Source of the DNA: Clostridia bacterium
Lineage (GTDB): Bacteria > Bacillota > Clostridia > Oscillospirales > Acutalibacteraceae
Direction of reading: 5' to 3'
Assembly: GCA_017618135.1 (NCBI GenBank)
Contig: JAFZUV010000007.1
Coordinates: 62,001 to 126,000 of the forward strand
DNA: 64,000 nt
The translations under genes and the position numbers were made by a program. The notes under the pieces were generated by a model. The model made no database searches, was not told where the DNA came from, and saw nothing but the letters and a program-made list of their open reading frames with translations. Below, piece by piece: positions 9,067 to 17,884 of the stretch (positions are counted from its first letter, which is position 1; every line of letters begins with the position of its first letter).

Positions 9067-9987
9067 GTGGTAACGGTTCTGCTTGCTGTATATAACGGTG
9101 AAATGTATCTTCGTGAGCAAATAGAGTCCATACTCAATCAGACTGTAAGCGACATAAAGATAATTATTCGTGATGACGGTTCAACTGATTCGTCTGCCGA
9201 AATTATTGGGGATTACCGGTCTAAGTATCACGATAAGATATCGGTGATTTCCGGGGAGCCTACGGGCAGCGCTATGCTTAATTTTTATGAGATGCTCAAA
9301 TCTTCGGATGATGACTATATTATGTTTGCCGATCAGGATGATATATGGTATGAAGACAAGGTGAGAATAACGCTTGATAAGATGCTTCAAGCCGAGAGTG
9401 AGAACCCCGAAAAACCGATTTTAGTACATACCGATCTTACGGTTACGGATGGTAAAATGAACATTATTTCCGATTCGTTTTTTGCCTATCAAAAAATATT
9501 TCCCGAAGATTTATCAATAAACAGATTGCTGGTACAGAATTATGTGACCGGTTGTACCGTTATGATCAATCGCGCGCTAAAAAATCGTGCGTTACCTATA
9601 CCGAATGAAGCTGCTATGCACGATTGGTGGCTTGCTCTTACCGCCTCAATTTTCGGTAAAATAGTTACAATAAAAAGCCCTACTGTTTATTATCGTCAGC
9701 ACGGCAATAACAGTGTGGGCGCTAAGACCGGCGGCGGAATTAGCTTTATTTTCAGAAAACTCAAAACATTCGGTGATACTAAGGAAAATACCTCCGCGAC
9801 TTACTGCCAGGCTGAACAATTACTTAACGCGTACGGCGATATTATGCCGGAGGATAAGCGTATAATTGTAAAAGCTTATGCAGATATGCGGTCAGCCGGA
9901 CGCATAAAAAAAATAAAACTGATAAATGGTTACAATTTTAAAAAATGTACTAAGCTTCGTGTTTTAGGGCAGTATCTTATGGGGTGA
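9067..9987 (+). CDS. Family 2 glycosyltransferase
   Basis: The 306-residue protein is a GT-A fold enzyme. It has the N-terminal VLLAVYNGEMYLREQIESIL motif, DDGSTD for nucleotide-sugar binding, the metal-binding DQDD, and a later DWW typical of rhamnosyltransferase-like GT2 proteins. The start is GTG at 9067 with GAGGGG about 8 nt before it; no ATG lies further upstream in frame. It probably adds a sugar to a cell-surface glycan. Donor and acceptor cannot be inferred; it is not in an obvious polysaccharide cluster. Confidence 0.88.
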   Translation: MVTVLLAVYNGEMYLREQIESILNQTVSDIKIIIRDDGSTDSSAEIIGDYRSKYHDKISVISGEPTGSAMLNFYEMLKSSDDDYIMFADQDDIWYEDKVRITLDKMLQAESENPEKPILVHTDLTVTDGKMNIISDSFFAYQKIFPEDLSINRLLVQNYVTGCTVMINRALKNRALPIPNEAAMHDWWLALTASIFGKIVTIKSPTVYYRQHGNNSVGAKTGGGISFIFRKLKTFGDTKENTSATYCQAEQLLNAYGDIMPEDKRIIVKAYADMRSAGRIKKIKLINGYNFKKCTKLRVLGQYLMG

Positions 9988-9991
9988 TAAT

Positions 9992-10714
9992 ATGTGCGGT
10001 ATTAACGGGGCTTTTTCGAGAACTGATATGCTGTTGGGAAACGCCGCTGTTGAAAAACTAAGTAACGCGAGAGTTGCGGTGTTCGGTGCCGGCGGCGTAG
10101 GCGGTTACGCAATAGAAGCACTCGCACGCGCGGGTGTAGGAAGTATTGATATCATTGATAATGATAAGATTGAACCGAGTAATATCAACAGACAAATATA
10201 TGCCCTTAAAAGCACGCTTGGACTTTATAAGGTTGATGTTGCGCGGCAGAGGGTGCTTGATATAAATCCGAAATGCAGCGTTAAGACTTTTAAGCTGTTC
10301 TTTATGCCGGATACGGCAGCAGAATTTGATTTTTCAGTTTATGATTATGTTGTTGATGCGATTGATACCGTAGCCGGAAAAAAACAGCTTATTTTATCCT
10401 GTTATGCCGCTAATGTACCGATGATTTCGTCTATGGGGGCGGGTAACAAGCTTGAACCTTCAGCTTTTGAGGTTTCGGATATTTATAAAACAAGCGTGTG
10501 TCCCTTAGCTCGTGTTATGCGGCGGATTTGTAAGGAAAATAATATTAAAGGACTTAAGGTCGTTTATTCTAAGGAGCAACCTAAAAAAGCAACTAAAAAT
10601 GAAATTGAAAATGAGCGGGTACCGGGTTCGGTGTCTTTTGTCCCCTCTGTTTGCGGCTTGATAATTGCCGGTGAGGTAGTAAAGGATTTAATAATAGATA
10701 AAGAGGATGTTTAA
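9992..10714 (+). CDS. tcdA: tRNA threonylcarbamoyladenosine dehydratase-like E1 enzyme (TcdA/ThiF family)
   Basis: The 240-residue protein carries the family start FSRTDMLLG, the ATP-binding glycine-rich loop VFGAGGVGGYAIEALARAGVG, the DNDKIEPSNINRQ motif (adenylation pocket) and a CPLARVMRR segment. Known role: ATP-dependent cyclisation of t6A37 to ct6A37 in tRNA. The length and start motif fit TcdA better than MoeB or ThiF. It starts 4 nt after the glycosyltransferase. Confidence 0.85.
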   Translation: MCGINGAFSRTDMLLGNAAVEKLSNARVAVFGAGGVGGYAIEALARAGVGSIDIIDNDKIEPSNINRQIYALKSTLGLYKVDVARQRVLDINPKCSVKTFKLFFMPDTAAEFDFSVYDYVVDAIDTVAGKKQLILSCYAANVPMISSMGAGNKLEPSAFEVSDIYKTSVCPLARVMRRICKENNIKGLKVVYSKEQPKKATKNEIENERVPGSVSFVPSVCGLIIAGEVVKDLIIDKEDV

Positions 10715-10733
10715 TAATCTATCGGGAGACAAG

Positions 10734-11306
10734 ATGAGTATTATTTTAGAACTTTTTTTTACATTTTTTAAAATCGGACTTTTTACTTTTGGCGGAGGGT
10801 ATGCAATGATTTCTATAATCGAGTATACCTGTGTTGAAAAAAAGAAGTGGATTACCGATGACGAGATGGTTAATATGACAGTTATTGCAGAATCAACGCC
10901 GGGCCCTATTGCCATTAACTGCGCTACTTATGTAGGGTTTAAGCAAAAAGGCTTTTTCGGCGCCGTTGCGGCGACGCTTGGTATGATTCTTCCGTCTTTT
11001 GTTATCATATTCATTATTTCTATGTTCCTTGATGATTTTCTTGAAATAACCTTTGTTGCAAGCGCTTTTAAGGGAATTAAAGCAGCGGTTGGTATTTTGA
11101 TAGTAGACGCGGCTATTAAGATGTTTAAGAAAATGAAAAAAACAACTTTGTCGTTTACTATTACCGCTTGTGCGTTTATACTGCTTTTGATTTTTGATGT
11201 ATTCGCGGTAAATGTTTCGTCCGTTTTTCTTATGATTGCGGCGGCGGTCGCCGGCCTTTCGGTGTATCTCGTGGGTAAGGCTCGTAAAGGCGGTGTCGGC
11301 AAATGA
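10734..11306 (+). CDS. Chromate transporter family protein, half-size (first of pair)
   Basis: I start it at the ATG at 10734 (MSIILELF), which has CGGGAG 7 nt upstream, rather than the in-frame ATG at 10707 that lies inside tcdA. The 190-residue product is one CHR domain: FFKIGLFTFGGGYAMISII, then ESTPGPIAINCATYVG, with about six helices. Short CHR proteins work as heteromeric pairs, and the second subunit follows with a 4-nt overlap. The family exports chromate, but in anaerobes the physiological substrate may differ. Confidence 0.88.
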   Translation: MSIILELFFTFFKIGLFTFGGGYAMISIIEYTCVEKKKWITDDEMVNMTVIAESTPGPIAINCATYVGFKQKGFFGAVAATLGMILPSFVIIFIISMFLDDFLEITFVASAFKGIKAAVGILIVDAAIKMFKKMKKTTLSFTITACAFILLLIFDVFAVNVSSVFLMIAAAVAGLSVYLVGKARKGGVGK

Positions 11307-11869
11307 TATATCTCGATCTGTTTTTGGGCTTTTTAAAGGTTGGCTTTTTTGCATTCGGCGGTGCTTATGCGGCGATACCGTTTATTCGTGAAGTTGTACT
11401 CTCTTACGGTTGGCTCAGTGATGAAACAATAACATATATAATAGCGGTCAGCGAAAGTACTCCGGGTCCGATTATGGTGAATATGGCGACATATGTGGGT
11501 TCAACCAAAGCCGGTGTTTTAGGCTCGATTATAGCCACATTTGCGGTTGTTTTACCGGCTTTTCTGATTATTATTTTTATTATGTTTGTTTTCAAAGCAT
11601 TGATAAAAAACGAATGTTTTAAGGCGGTTCTTGGAGGGCTTCAATCCTGCGTAATAGGAGTTATTGCCGCCACCGGAGTTTATATGACATATAAAAATGT
11701 TTTTTTCAGCAAATCTTCCGGTATTTTTGCGTTTGATTCTAAAACCGCACTTTTTACATTGGCACTCATAATTCTATATATTGCGGCCAGAAAGCTTATG
11801 AAGAAAGGCTTTTCACCTATTTATTTCATTATTGCTTCTGCGGCTGCGGGGATGCTGGTTTATGCTTAA
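11303..11869 (+). CDS. Chromate transporter family protein, half-size (second of pair)
   Basis: The 188-residue CHR domain repeats the motifs of its partner (FLKVGFFAFGGAYAAIPFI and SESTPGPIMVNMATYVG) with the opposite-membrane-topology companion expected in short-chain CHR pairs. The ATGA overlap with the upstream gene indicates coupled translation and a heterodimer. Confidence 0.88.
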   Translation: MIYLDLFLGFLKVGFFAFGGAYAAIPFIREVVLSYGWLSDETITYIIAVSESTPGPIMVNMATYVGSTKAGVLGSIIATFAVVLPAFLIIIFIMFVFKALIKNECFKAVLGGLQSCVIGVIAATGVYMTYKNVFFSKSSGIFAFDSKTALFTLALIILYIAARKLMKKGFSPIYFIIASAAAGMLVYA

Positions 11870-11900
11870 TTCGGCAAGTTCGTATTAAGCTCAATAAAAC

Positions 11901-11929
11901 TTGACAATGATTATGCGTTAAAATATAAT
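11901..11929 (+). promoter_or_regulatory. Sigma-A type promoter for sugar transferase gene
   Basis: A consensus TTGACA at 11901-11906 and TATAAT at 11924-11929 are separated by 17 nt. Transcription would start near 11936, which supports the downstream start codon at 11964 rather than 11934. Confidence 0.85.
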
Positions 11930-11963
11930 ATGTGTGTACGCTATGCTTAAGCGAGGTACCATT

Positions 11964-13343
11964 ATGAAGTTTCTGATTAAGCTCAGAAAAAGCTTTATGC
12001 TTCTTATCAAGTTTATGATTGTACTTGCCGTTACAGCTGCTTTTATTCAGGTATGGGTAAGTAATTATACGGAATCTCTTTTCAGTAACAAAGGTAATTA
12101 TGTGGTTGTAGTTTCCTTTGTTTTGCTTTTTGTTGTTTTTTCTTCGCTTTACGGCGCTTTTCATATAGGCATTTATCGTATTCACGAAATAATCTACAGC
12201 TTTTCACTGTCTATTATGATTACTAATGTTGTGATGTATATGGAACTGAGCCTTATAGCGCGTCAGTTGGTTGCGGCGCCTCCTCTTATTTTGTGTACAA
12301 TATTTCAGATTCTTATAGTCGCAGTGAGCTCGGTTTGTGCCAATATAATTTACTTTAAACTATATGCGGCAAGAAAAGTAGTTGCGGTATTCAGCGATGA
12401 TATGTACGGTTTTGAGCTTATAAAAAAGATGGGGCAGATCTCTGAGCGTTTTAAAATAGAGCGCGGTCTTAATGTTCAATCTTCAACATTTGAGGAAATT
12501 AAATACCAAATTGATAAATATGAAGCCGTTGTTATTTGCGGTATAGATAAGAATTTGCAAAAACAGATAGTTTCGTATTGCTATGCAACGGAAAAGCGTA
12601 TATATCTGTTGCCGGATATTATGGATATAATCATAAACAACAGTTATAATATACAGATTGGCGATACTCCCGTTATTATGAGCAGAAACAGGGGTCTAAC
12701 ACTTGAACAAAAAGCCATCAAGCGGTTATTTGATGTTTTCGTTTCACTGTTTGTTCTTGTAGTAACTTTGCCGGCTACCATTGTATGTGCTGTTGCCATA
12801 AAGATTGAAGACGGCGGCTCTGTTTTTTATCGTCAAAATCGCATAACTAAGGATGGCAAGATTTTCAATATACTCAAATTCCGGTCAATGAGGCCTGATG
12901 CTGAAAAGGACGGAGCAAAAAAAGCGGTCAATGATGATGACAGAATAACAAAAACAGGAAGAATTATCCGTGCTTGCCGATTGGACGAGTTGCCGCAGCT
13001 TATAAACATACTTTTAGGTGATATGTCATTAGTGGGTCCGCGCCCGGAGAGAATTGAAAATGTATATGAATACTCAAGTAAGTATCCGGAGTTTGAGTTA
13101 AGAAACAAGGTAAAAGCGGGACTTACCGGTTTTGCTCAACTTTACGGCAAATATAACACAAGCCCCGAGGATAAGCTGCATATGGATTTGACATATATTG
13201 AAAATTACTCCCTGTTGCTTGATTTTAAGCTTATGGTTTTAACCCTTAAGGTACTTTTTATGAAGGAGAGTACGGAGGGTTTTGATGAAAGTGCAAATGA
13301 AGGCATAAAGAAAAGGAATAACGGTTCTTCGGAGGGTGAATAG
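11964..13343 (+). CDS. Undecaprenyl-phosphate sugar-1-phosphate transferase (bacterial sugar transferase family)
   Basis: I choose the ATG at 11964 (MKFLIKLRKS) because GCGAGG lies 7 nt upstream and the in-frame ATG at 11934 falls at the predicted transcription start. The 459-residue protein has four N-terminal membrane helices, a central CoA-binding-like domain, a further hydrophobic segment, and the C-terminal catalytic domain (KRLFDVFVSLFVLVV, YRQNRITKDGKIF, LRPDAEKD-type, RLDELPQLINILLGDMSLVGPRPER). It transfers a sugar phosphate to undecaprenyl phosphate to begin glycan synthesis. The adjacent nucleotidyltransferase may supply its donor. Confidence 0.88.
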   Translation: MKFLIKLRKSFMLLIKFMIVLAVTAAFIQVWVSNYTESLFSNKGNYVVVVSFVLLFVVFSSLYGAFHIGIYRIHEIIYSFSLSIMITNVVMYMELSLIARQLVAAPPLILCTIFQILIVAVSSVCANIIYFKLYAARKVVAVFSDDMYGFELIKKMGQISERFKIERGLNVQSSTFEEIKYQIDKYEAVVICGIDKNLQKQIVSYCYATEKRIYLLPDIMDIIINNSYNIQIGDTPVIMSRNRGLTLEQKAIKRLFDVFVSLFVLVVTLPATIVCAVAIKIEDGGSVFYRQNRITKDGKIFNILKFRSMRPDAEKDGAKKAVNDDDRITKTGRIIRACRLDELPQLINILLGDMSLVGPRPERIENVYEYSSKYPEFELRNKVKAGLTGFAQLYGKYNTSPEDKLHMDLTYIENYSLLLDFKLMVLTLKVLFMKESTEGFDESANEGIKKRNNGSSEGE

Positions 13344-13344
13344 A

Positions 13345-14223
13345 ATGAAGATGGATGCTACTTTGGTTGTTATGGCGGCAGGTATGGGCAGCCGTTTTGG
13401 AGGACTCAAACAACTTGAGCCAATAGGTCCTAAGGGCGAAGCTTTGCTTGATTTTTCGGTCTATGATGCAAAGGCCGCCGGTTTTAATAAGGTTGTGTTT
13501 ATAATAAAGCACGCTATTGAAAAGGATTTTAAGGAGATTGTAGGCTCTCGTATTGAGAAAATGATAGATGTCGATTATGTGTTTCAGGAGAATGACGATT
13601 TACCTGAAGGCTTTGTTTGCCCTCAGGATCGCATTAAGCCTTGGGGTACGGGACACGCGGTGTGGTGTTGCAGAAATATTGTAAACACTCCTTTTGCCGT
13701 TATAAATGCAGATGATTATTATGGAAAGAGTGCATTCAGGCAGATTTATGACCGTTTAAGTGAGCAAAAGGGCGACTATTGTATGGTGGGTTTTCGTCTT
13801 AAGAATACGCTTACCGAAAACGGCTCTGTGTCGCGCGGTGTATGCGATATAGAAAACGGAGTTTTGAAATCGGTTACGGAACGCACAGAAATTGTAAATT
13901 GTAAGTACAAGGATGAAAACGGCGAGTGGATACCCATGCCGGGTGATACCGTGGTATCTATGAATATGTGGGGATTTACTCCTGATATTTTCAACTTTGC
14001 CGATAGGGATTTAAAGGAGTTTTTAAAAGCTAAAATTAATGTGCCTAAATCGGAGTTTTATCTTCCGAGCATAGTATCCGGTGTTATGGAAAACGGTCAA
14101 AAGCAGGTAAGCGTTTTGGTAGCTGAGGATAAATGGTATGGTGTTACATATAAAGAAGATAAAGAGGTCGTCGTATCGGCGCTCAGCGAAAAGATTAGAA
14201 ACGGCGAATATATTGGTTTCTGA
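13345..14223 (+). CDS. Sugar-phosphate nucleotidyltransferase
   Basis: The ATG at 13345 has GGAGGG 8 nt upstream; the GTG at 13336 overlaps that RBS and is not credible. The product (292 residues) starts with the nucleotidyltransferase loop MAAGMGSRFGGLKQLEPIGP, has the INADDYYG metal-binding motif, and continues with a C-terminal half of unassigned function. It overlaps nothing and lies directly after the sugar transferase, whose stop is at the RBS, so both are likely in one transcript. It makes an NDP-sugar; which one is not clear. Confidence 0.82.
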   Translation: MKMDATLVVMAAGMGSRFGGLKQLEPIGPKGEALLDFSVYDAKAAGFNKVVFIIKHAIEKDFKEIVGSRIEKMIDVDYVFQENDDLPEGFVCPQDRIKPWGTGHAVWCCRNIVNTPFAVINADDYYGKSAFRQIYDRLSEQKGDYCMVGFRLKNTLTENGSVSRGVCDIENGVLKSVTERTEIVNCKYKDENGEWIPMPGDTVVSMNMWGFTPDIFNFADRDLKEFLKAKINVPKSEFYLPSIVSGVMENGQKQVSVLVAEDKWYGVTYKEDKEVVVSALSEKIRNGEYIGF

Positions 14224-14233
14224 ATTACGATAG

Positions 14234-14279
14234 AAAAAACAGAGCCGTCTCACAAATCTGTGAGACGGCTCTGTTTTTT
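14234..14279. terminator. Bidirectional intrinsic terminator
   Basis: A perfect 21-bp stem (14234-14254 with 14259-14279, loop AATC) with A-run on one side and T-run on the other sits between convergent genes and can stop both transcripts. Confidence 0.95.
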
Positions 14280-14280
14280 T

Positions 14281-15024
14281 CTATAAAACCTTGCCCAGAA
14301 AATCTTGCAGGCGCGGATTTTTCGGATTGTTAAACAACTCTTTTGGTGTTCCTTCTTCCATAATTATACCGTCATCAATGAAAATCACCCTATCCGCGAC
14401 CTCTCGTGCAAAGCCCATTTCATGGGTTACAACAGCCATTGTCATACCGCTGCTTGCGAGTTCCTTCATAACCGTTAAAACTTCACCTACCATTTCCGGG
14501 TCAAGCGCGCTTGTCGGCTCATCAAACAGCATTACATCGGGATTCATAGCAAGTGCCCTTATGATTGCAACACGCTGTTTTTGTCCACCCGAAAGCTGGG
14601 AAGGGTAGGCGTCCGCTCTATCTTCAAGCCCAACTTTTTTTAGCAGTTCGTATGCGTATTCTTCGGCCTGGACTTTTGTTTTGCCAAGCAACTTCATCGG
14701 TGCCACAGTCATATTCCTGAGAATTGTCATATGCGGAAACAGGTTAAACTGTTGGAATACCATACCCATTTTCCGGCGGTGCAGATTTATATTTGTATCC
14801 GGTGCGGTTATATTAACACCTTCAAAATAAATATCGCCGCCTGTAGGCATTTCAAGGAGATTAAGAGTTCGTAAAAATGTTGATTTACCCGAGCCGGAAG
14901 GCCCGATAATAACCACAACCTCACCTTTTTTAATATCGGTATTTATACCTTTAAGCACCTCTATATTGCCAAAGGATTTTTGGAGATTTTGTACACTAAT
15001 TAAAACATTATTATCAGTGGTCAC
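14281..15024 (-). CDS. Polar amino acid ABC transporter ATP-binding protein (GlnQ/ArtP-like)
   Basis: The 247-residue ATPase has Walker [11 protein letters not shown]-loop [12 protein letters not shown], signature [19 protein letters not shown] and Walker [15 protein letters not shown], typical of the PAAT subfamily. Its start overlaps the end of the permease gene by 11 nt. It energises uptake with the two genes upstream on the minus strand. Confidence 0.92.
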   Translation of the reverse strand: MTTDNNVLISVQNLQKSFGNIEVLKGINTDIKKGEVVVIIGPSGSGKSTFLRTLNLLEMPTGGDIYFEGVNITAPDTNINLHRRKMGMVFQQFNLFPHMTILRNMTVAPMKLLGKTKVQAEEYAYELLKKVGLEDRADAYPSQLSGGQKQRVAIIRALAMNPDVMLFDEPTSALDPEMVGEVLTVMKELASSGMTMAVVTHEMGFAREVADRVIFIDDGIIMEEGTPKELFNNPKNPRLQDFLGKVL

Positions 15025-15757
15025 TCTTTCTCAGCCTCCTTTCAAGCCGGGCAACAAGTGAGGTGAGTATCATAACAACCACCAAGTATATTGCCGCAAC
15101 GGTAAGCAGCGGCAGAAAATAGTTGTATGTAACGCCGGCTATGGAATTACCGGCTTTTGTCAAGTCCATAACTCCCACGTAACCGGCAACCGAAGTTTCC
15201 TTAAGCAGTGCTATAAATTCATTACAAAGAGTAGGGAGAACGGCTTTGAACATTTGTGGAATTATTATATACCACATAGTCTGTATATAGTTAAATCCGA
15301 GACTTCTGCCTGCTTCAAACTGACCGTTATCAATGGCCATAATACCTCCGCGGAAAATTTCCGCAACATAGGCGCCCGAGTTTATACCGAAGGCGAAAAT
15401 ACCGATAGGAACACCGTCCTTAACCGACACGAAAATTACAAAATAGGCTATCATAAGCTGTACTACAACAGGCGTTCCGCGAATAACCGTAAGATACACC
15501 TTGCAAATCCCGTTAAGTATTGATAATACGATATAGCCTAACCCGCCGCGCATTTTAAGAGACTCTTTGTTCTTATCGTAAGAAGAGCGAATGGCGGCTA
15601 CAATAACGCCGATAGCAACGCCTATTACAAGGGCGCCGGCTGTTATTTTCATTGTATTTACAATACCTTGCACCATTTGCATATACCGGTCTTTTGCGAT
15701 AAATACCGTTTCAAAATCATGTGCAAGGGCAGCAAAATAATTTGTTATGTATTGCAT
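15014..15757 (-). CDS. Polar amino acid ABC transporter permease
   Basis: The 247-residue protein has about five helices, the family segment [16 protein letters not shown] and the EAA loop [21 protein letters not shown] that docks the ATPase. It lies between the ATPase gene (11-nt overlap) and the binding protein gene, from which it is separated by a hairpin at 15781-15802. Confidence 0.92.
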   Translation of the reverse strand: MQYITNYFAALAHDFETVFIAKDRYMQMVQGIVNTMKITAGALVIGVAIGVIVAAIRSSYDKNKESLKMRGGLGYIVLSILNGICKVYLTVIRGTPVVVQLMIAYFVIFVSVKDGVPIGIFAFGINSGAYVAEIFRGGIMAIDNGQFEAGRSLGFNYIQTMWYIIIPQMFKAVLPTLCNEFIALLKETSVAGYVGVMDLTKAGNSIAGVTYNYFLPLLTVAAIYLVVVMILTSLVARLERRLRKSDH

Positions 15758-15780
15758 AATAACTCCATATACGGAAAACA

Positions 15781-15802
15781 GGGCGGTATATTTAAACCGC
15801 CC
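15781..15802 (-). promoter_or_regulatory. Intercistronic hairpin between binding protein and permease genes
   Basis: GGGCGGT pairs with ACCGCCC (7 bp). In the minus-strand mRNA it is preceded by AAA and followed by TGTTTT. Such a hairpin may cause partial termination or protect the binding-protein mRNA 3' end, giving more binding protein than permease; this is inference from position. Confidence 0.6.
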
Positions 15803-15814
15803 TTTAAAACTTAT

Positions 15815-16573
15815 TTATTCAGCTGGGATGTATTTATCAACTATTTTTTGAACAGAGCCGTCGGCAATTAACTCTTTAAGCGCTTCATTTACCTTAGTCT
15901 GCAACTCTGTGTTATCCTTGTTGAATGCTATCGCATAATCTTCATCAGCATAAGATGTGTCAAGTATCTTGAGTCCTTCGTTAGCCTTTACATAAGCTTT
16001 TGCAGGCTCATTGTCAATTATTACGCAGTCAACCTTGCCGGCTTTTAGACCCTCGACAGCCAAGTTACCGTTTGCATACTTGGTGACATTTTCTTCACCG
16101 TAATCCTCGGAGGCGTATATATCACCCGTGGTGGACTGTTGAACGCCGATTTTCTTGCCCTCAAGGTCATCAATGGAGGCTATCTCACTATCATCTTTAA
16201 TAATTACGACCTGAACGCCTTTAGCATAAGAATTGGAGAAATTAACCATTTCTTTTCTCTCATTGGTAACAGTCATACCCGCCATACCCATATCGTACTT
16301 GCCTTTTTGAACGCCGGGAATTATAGAATCAAATTCAATATCGGCTATTTCAAGCTCAAGACCTAATTTATCAGCAATAAGCTTAGCAATCTCAGCGTCA
16401 ATACCTACAATGTCGTTGCCTTCCTTGTACTCATAGGGCGGGAAGGAAGCGTTTGTAGCCATTATGAGCTTACCATCTTCAACCGTGAGTGAATCTGACT
16501 TACCGCAAGCCGCCATTGAAAATACAAAAAGTACAGCGAGCGCCAAAGCCAAAAGTTTCTTTAAGTTTTTCAT
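15815..16573 (-). CDS. Amino acid ABC transporter substrate-binding lipoprotein
   Basis: The 252-residue protein has a lipoprotein signal ending in MAAC (Cys23). The mature part has the family-3 solute-binding pattern: NASFPPYEYKEGNDIVGIDAEIAKLIADKL, then DMGMAGMTVTNERK and KIGVQQSTTGD. It captures a polar amino acid outside the membrane for the permease/ATPase pair downstream. Ligand identity cannot be read from sequence. Confidence 0.93.
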   Translation of the reverse strand: MKNLKKLLALALAVLFVFSMAACGKSDSLTVEDGKLIMATNASFPPYEYKEGNDIVGIDAEIAKLIADKLGLELEIADIEFDSIIPGVQKGKYDMGMAGMTVTNERKEMVNFSNSYAKGVQVVIIKDDSEIASIDDLEGKKIGVQQSTTGDIYASEDYGEENVTKYANGNLAVEGLKAGKVDCVIIDNEPAKAYVKANEGLKILDTSYADEDYAIAFNKDNTELQTKVNEALKELIADGSVQKIVDKYIPAE

Positions 16574-16607
16574 TTTGTTTTCCTCATTTCCTTTTTATGA
16601 TGATATG

Positions 16608-16636
16608 AGTATAGCACCAACTTTATTGTTTGTCAA
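16608..16636 (-). promoter_or_regulatory. Promoter of the amino acid importer operon
   Basis: On the minus strand TTGACA (16636-16631) and TATACT (16613-16608) are 17 nt apart, about 35 nt before the ATG at 16573. Confidence 0.85.
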
Positions 16637-16720
16637 GAGAAAATGCATAAATATACAAAAAACCATTTATTATATCGGCTAAATCGCAGAATTAACGCAT
16701 AATATGCGCATATTTTCGCG

Positions 16721-17101
16721 TTAGTATAAGCTTGCAAATGTAAAGGATTGCTCTTCATATATAGTATCAAGCGCAACTTTCATCTGACTTATAGCGGAAT
16801 TCACCTCAAAATCATCCCTGTATTTTACAGCTTCGGGAAGAATTGCCGAAAGAATGCTTATATCGTCAAGTGAGCAGTGATGTGAATATGCCGATACTTT
16901 TTGGGAGTTTTTTGTCCAATCCTTTTTAAATTTGAGGGCAAGTTTATAAGCTTGTTTAAAATTGCTTTGATTATAATATGTTTCAAATTCTTCGATTTGA
17001 TTTTTTGCTGCATTCACAGATTTATATGCCGAAGCATTACTTATTACACATATAATTATTATTGCGATAAATATTATACCCGCCGGAACTAATCTTTTCA
17101 T
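16721..17101 (-). CDS. DUF4363 family membrane protein
   Basis: The 126-residue protein has one N-terminal membrane helix (about residues 5-25) and a helical extracytoplasmic domain, matching DUF4363. Its ATG overlaps the stop of the DUF421 gene by one base (TAATG). DUF421 and DUF4363 genes occur together in many Firmicutes and probably act as one unit; function unknown. Confidence 0.78.
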   Translation of the reverse strand: MKRLVPAGIIFIAIIIICVISNASAYKSVNAAKNQIEEFETYYNQSNFKQAYKLALKFKKDWTKNSQKVSAYSHHCSLDDISILSAILPEAVKYRDDFEVNSAISQMKVALDTIYEEQSFTFASLY

Positions 17102-17787
17102 TAAATACCTTCTTTTTTGGTCACTATGTTATAATTTCCATCTCTGTCAAGAGTCATTAAAAATACCTTGCCTGTATCAGTATTGTTTTCTTTTAAGGTT
17201 ATTACTATATCTTTTTTACTGACCGATAGGGCGTCGAGTGATTCTGTAATTATTTCTCCGTCGCATATCACAGGAAGAGGTAATGCGTCAGACTTGTTTT
17301 TTATTTTCAGATCTTCCACAGTCGGTGCTTGCTTATCGCTTTTTAAAAGTACGCTTAAGTTTCCGTTTGCTTCTAAGACGGCGAAGCTCACATCGCTTAC
17401 ATTAAAAACATTTTGTCCTCTTAACAGTTCAATAAGGTCAAGAGTGGTCATTCTTACATCCCGCATTGCGTTTTGATCAATAGTTCCGTTTTTAATTATT
17501 ATGACCGATTTTCCGCTCAGCAGTTTCCTCACAAAAAAGCTTTTTAAGGTCAAAGCCGATACGCCTATTTCCAGTATAGCCAGTAAAAAAACGGCGATTA
17601 TACCGTTTATTACGGGTTGATCCTTATCCTGAAGCGGTATAGCGGCTATCTCGGAAATAAGTAGGGTGATTACAAGCTCGCTTGGTTGCATATCTCCTAT
17701 TTGCCTTTTTCCCATCAGTCTTATAGCTATGGTTACGGCTATATACAGTATAAAAGTTCTTATAATTATGGAAATCAATAAGGTCAC
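17101..17787 (-). CDS. DUF421 (YetF-like) membrane protein
   Basis: The 228-residue protein has about three N-terminal membrane helices (with RLMGKRQIGDMQPSELVITLLISEIAAIP, the DUF421 hallmark), then a cytoplasmic alpha/beta domain containing ..GQNVFNVSDVSFAVLEANGNLSV. Relatives such as B. subtilis YetF are linked to spore germination lipids; a role here is inference. It is coupled to the DUF4363 gene downstream. Confidence 0.85.
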   Translation of the reverse strand: MTLLISIIIRTFILYIAVTIAIRLMGKRQIGDMQPSELVITLLISEIAAIPLQDKDQPVINGIIAVFLLAILEIGVSALTLKSFFVRKLLSGKSVIIIKNGTIDQNAMRDVRMTTLDLIELLRGQNVFNVSDVSFAVLEANGNLSVLLKSDKQAPTVEDLKIKNKSDALPLPVICDGEIITESLDALSVSKKDIVITLKENNTDTGKVFLMTLDRDGNYNIVTKKEGI

Positions 17788-17813
17788 CTCAAAGGTATTA
17801 TTGCATTTTACTC

Positions 17814-17842
17814 TTGCAATATTATTATTTTAATGATAGAAT
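17814..17842 (+). promoter_or_regulatory. Probable promoter for CNNM-like gene pair
   Basis: TTGCAA (17814-17819) and TAGAAT (17837-17842) are separated by 17 nt, upstream of the start at 17885. Confidence 0.6.
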
Positions 17843-17884
17843 GCAAATTAGACGATATTATATAAGCGGGAGTTGATTTACTTA

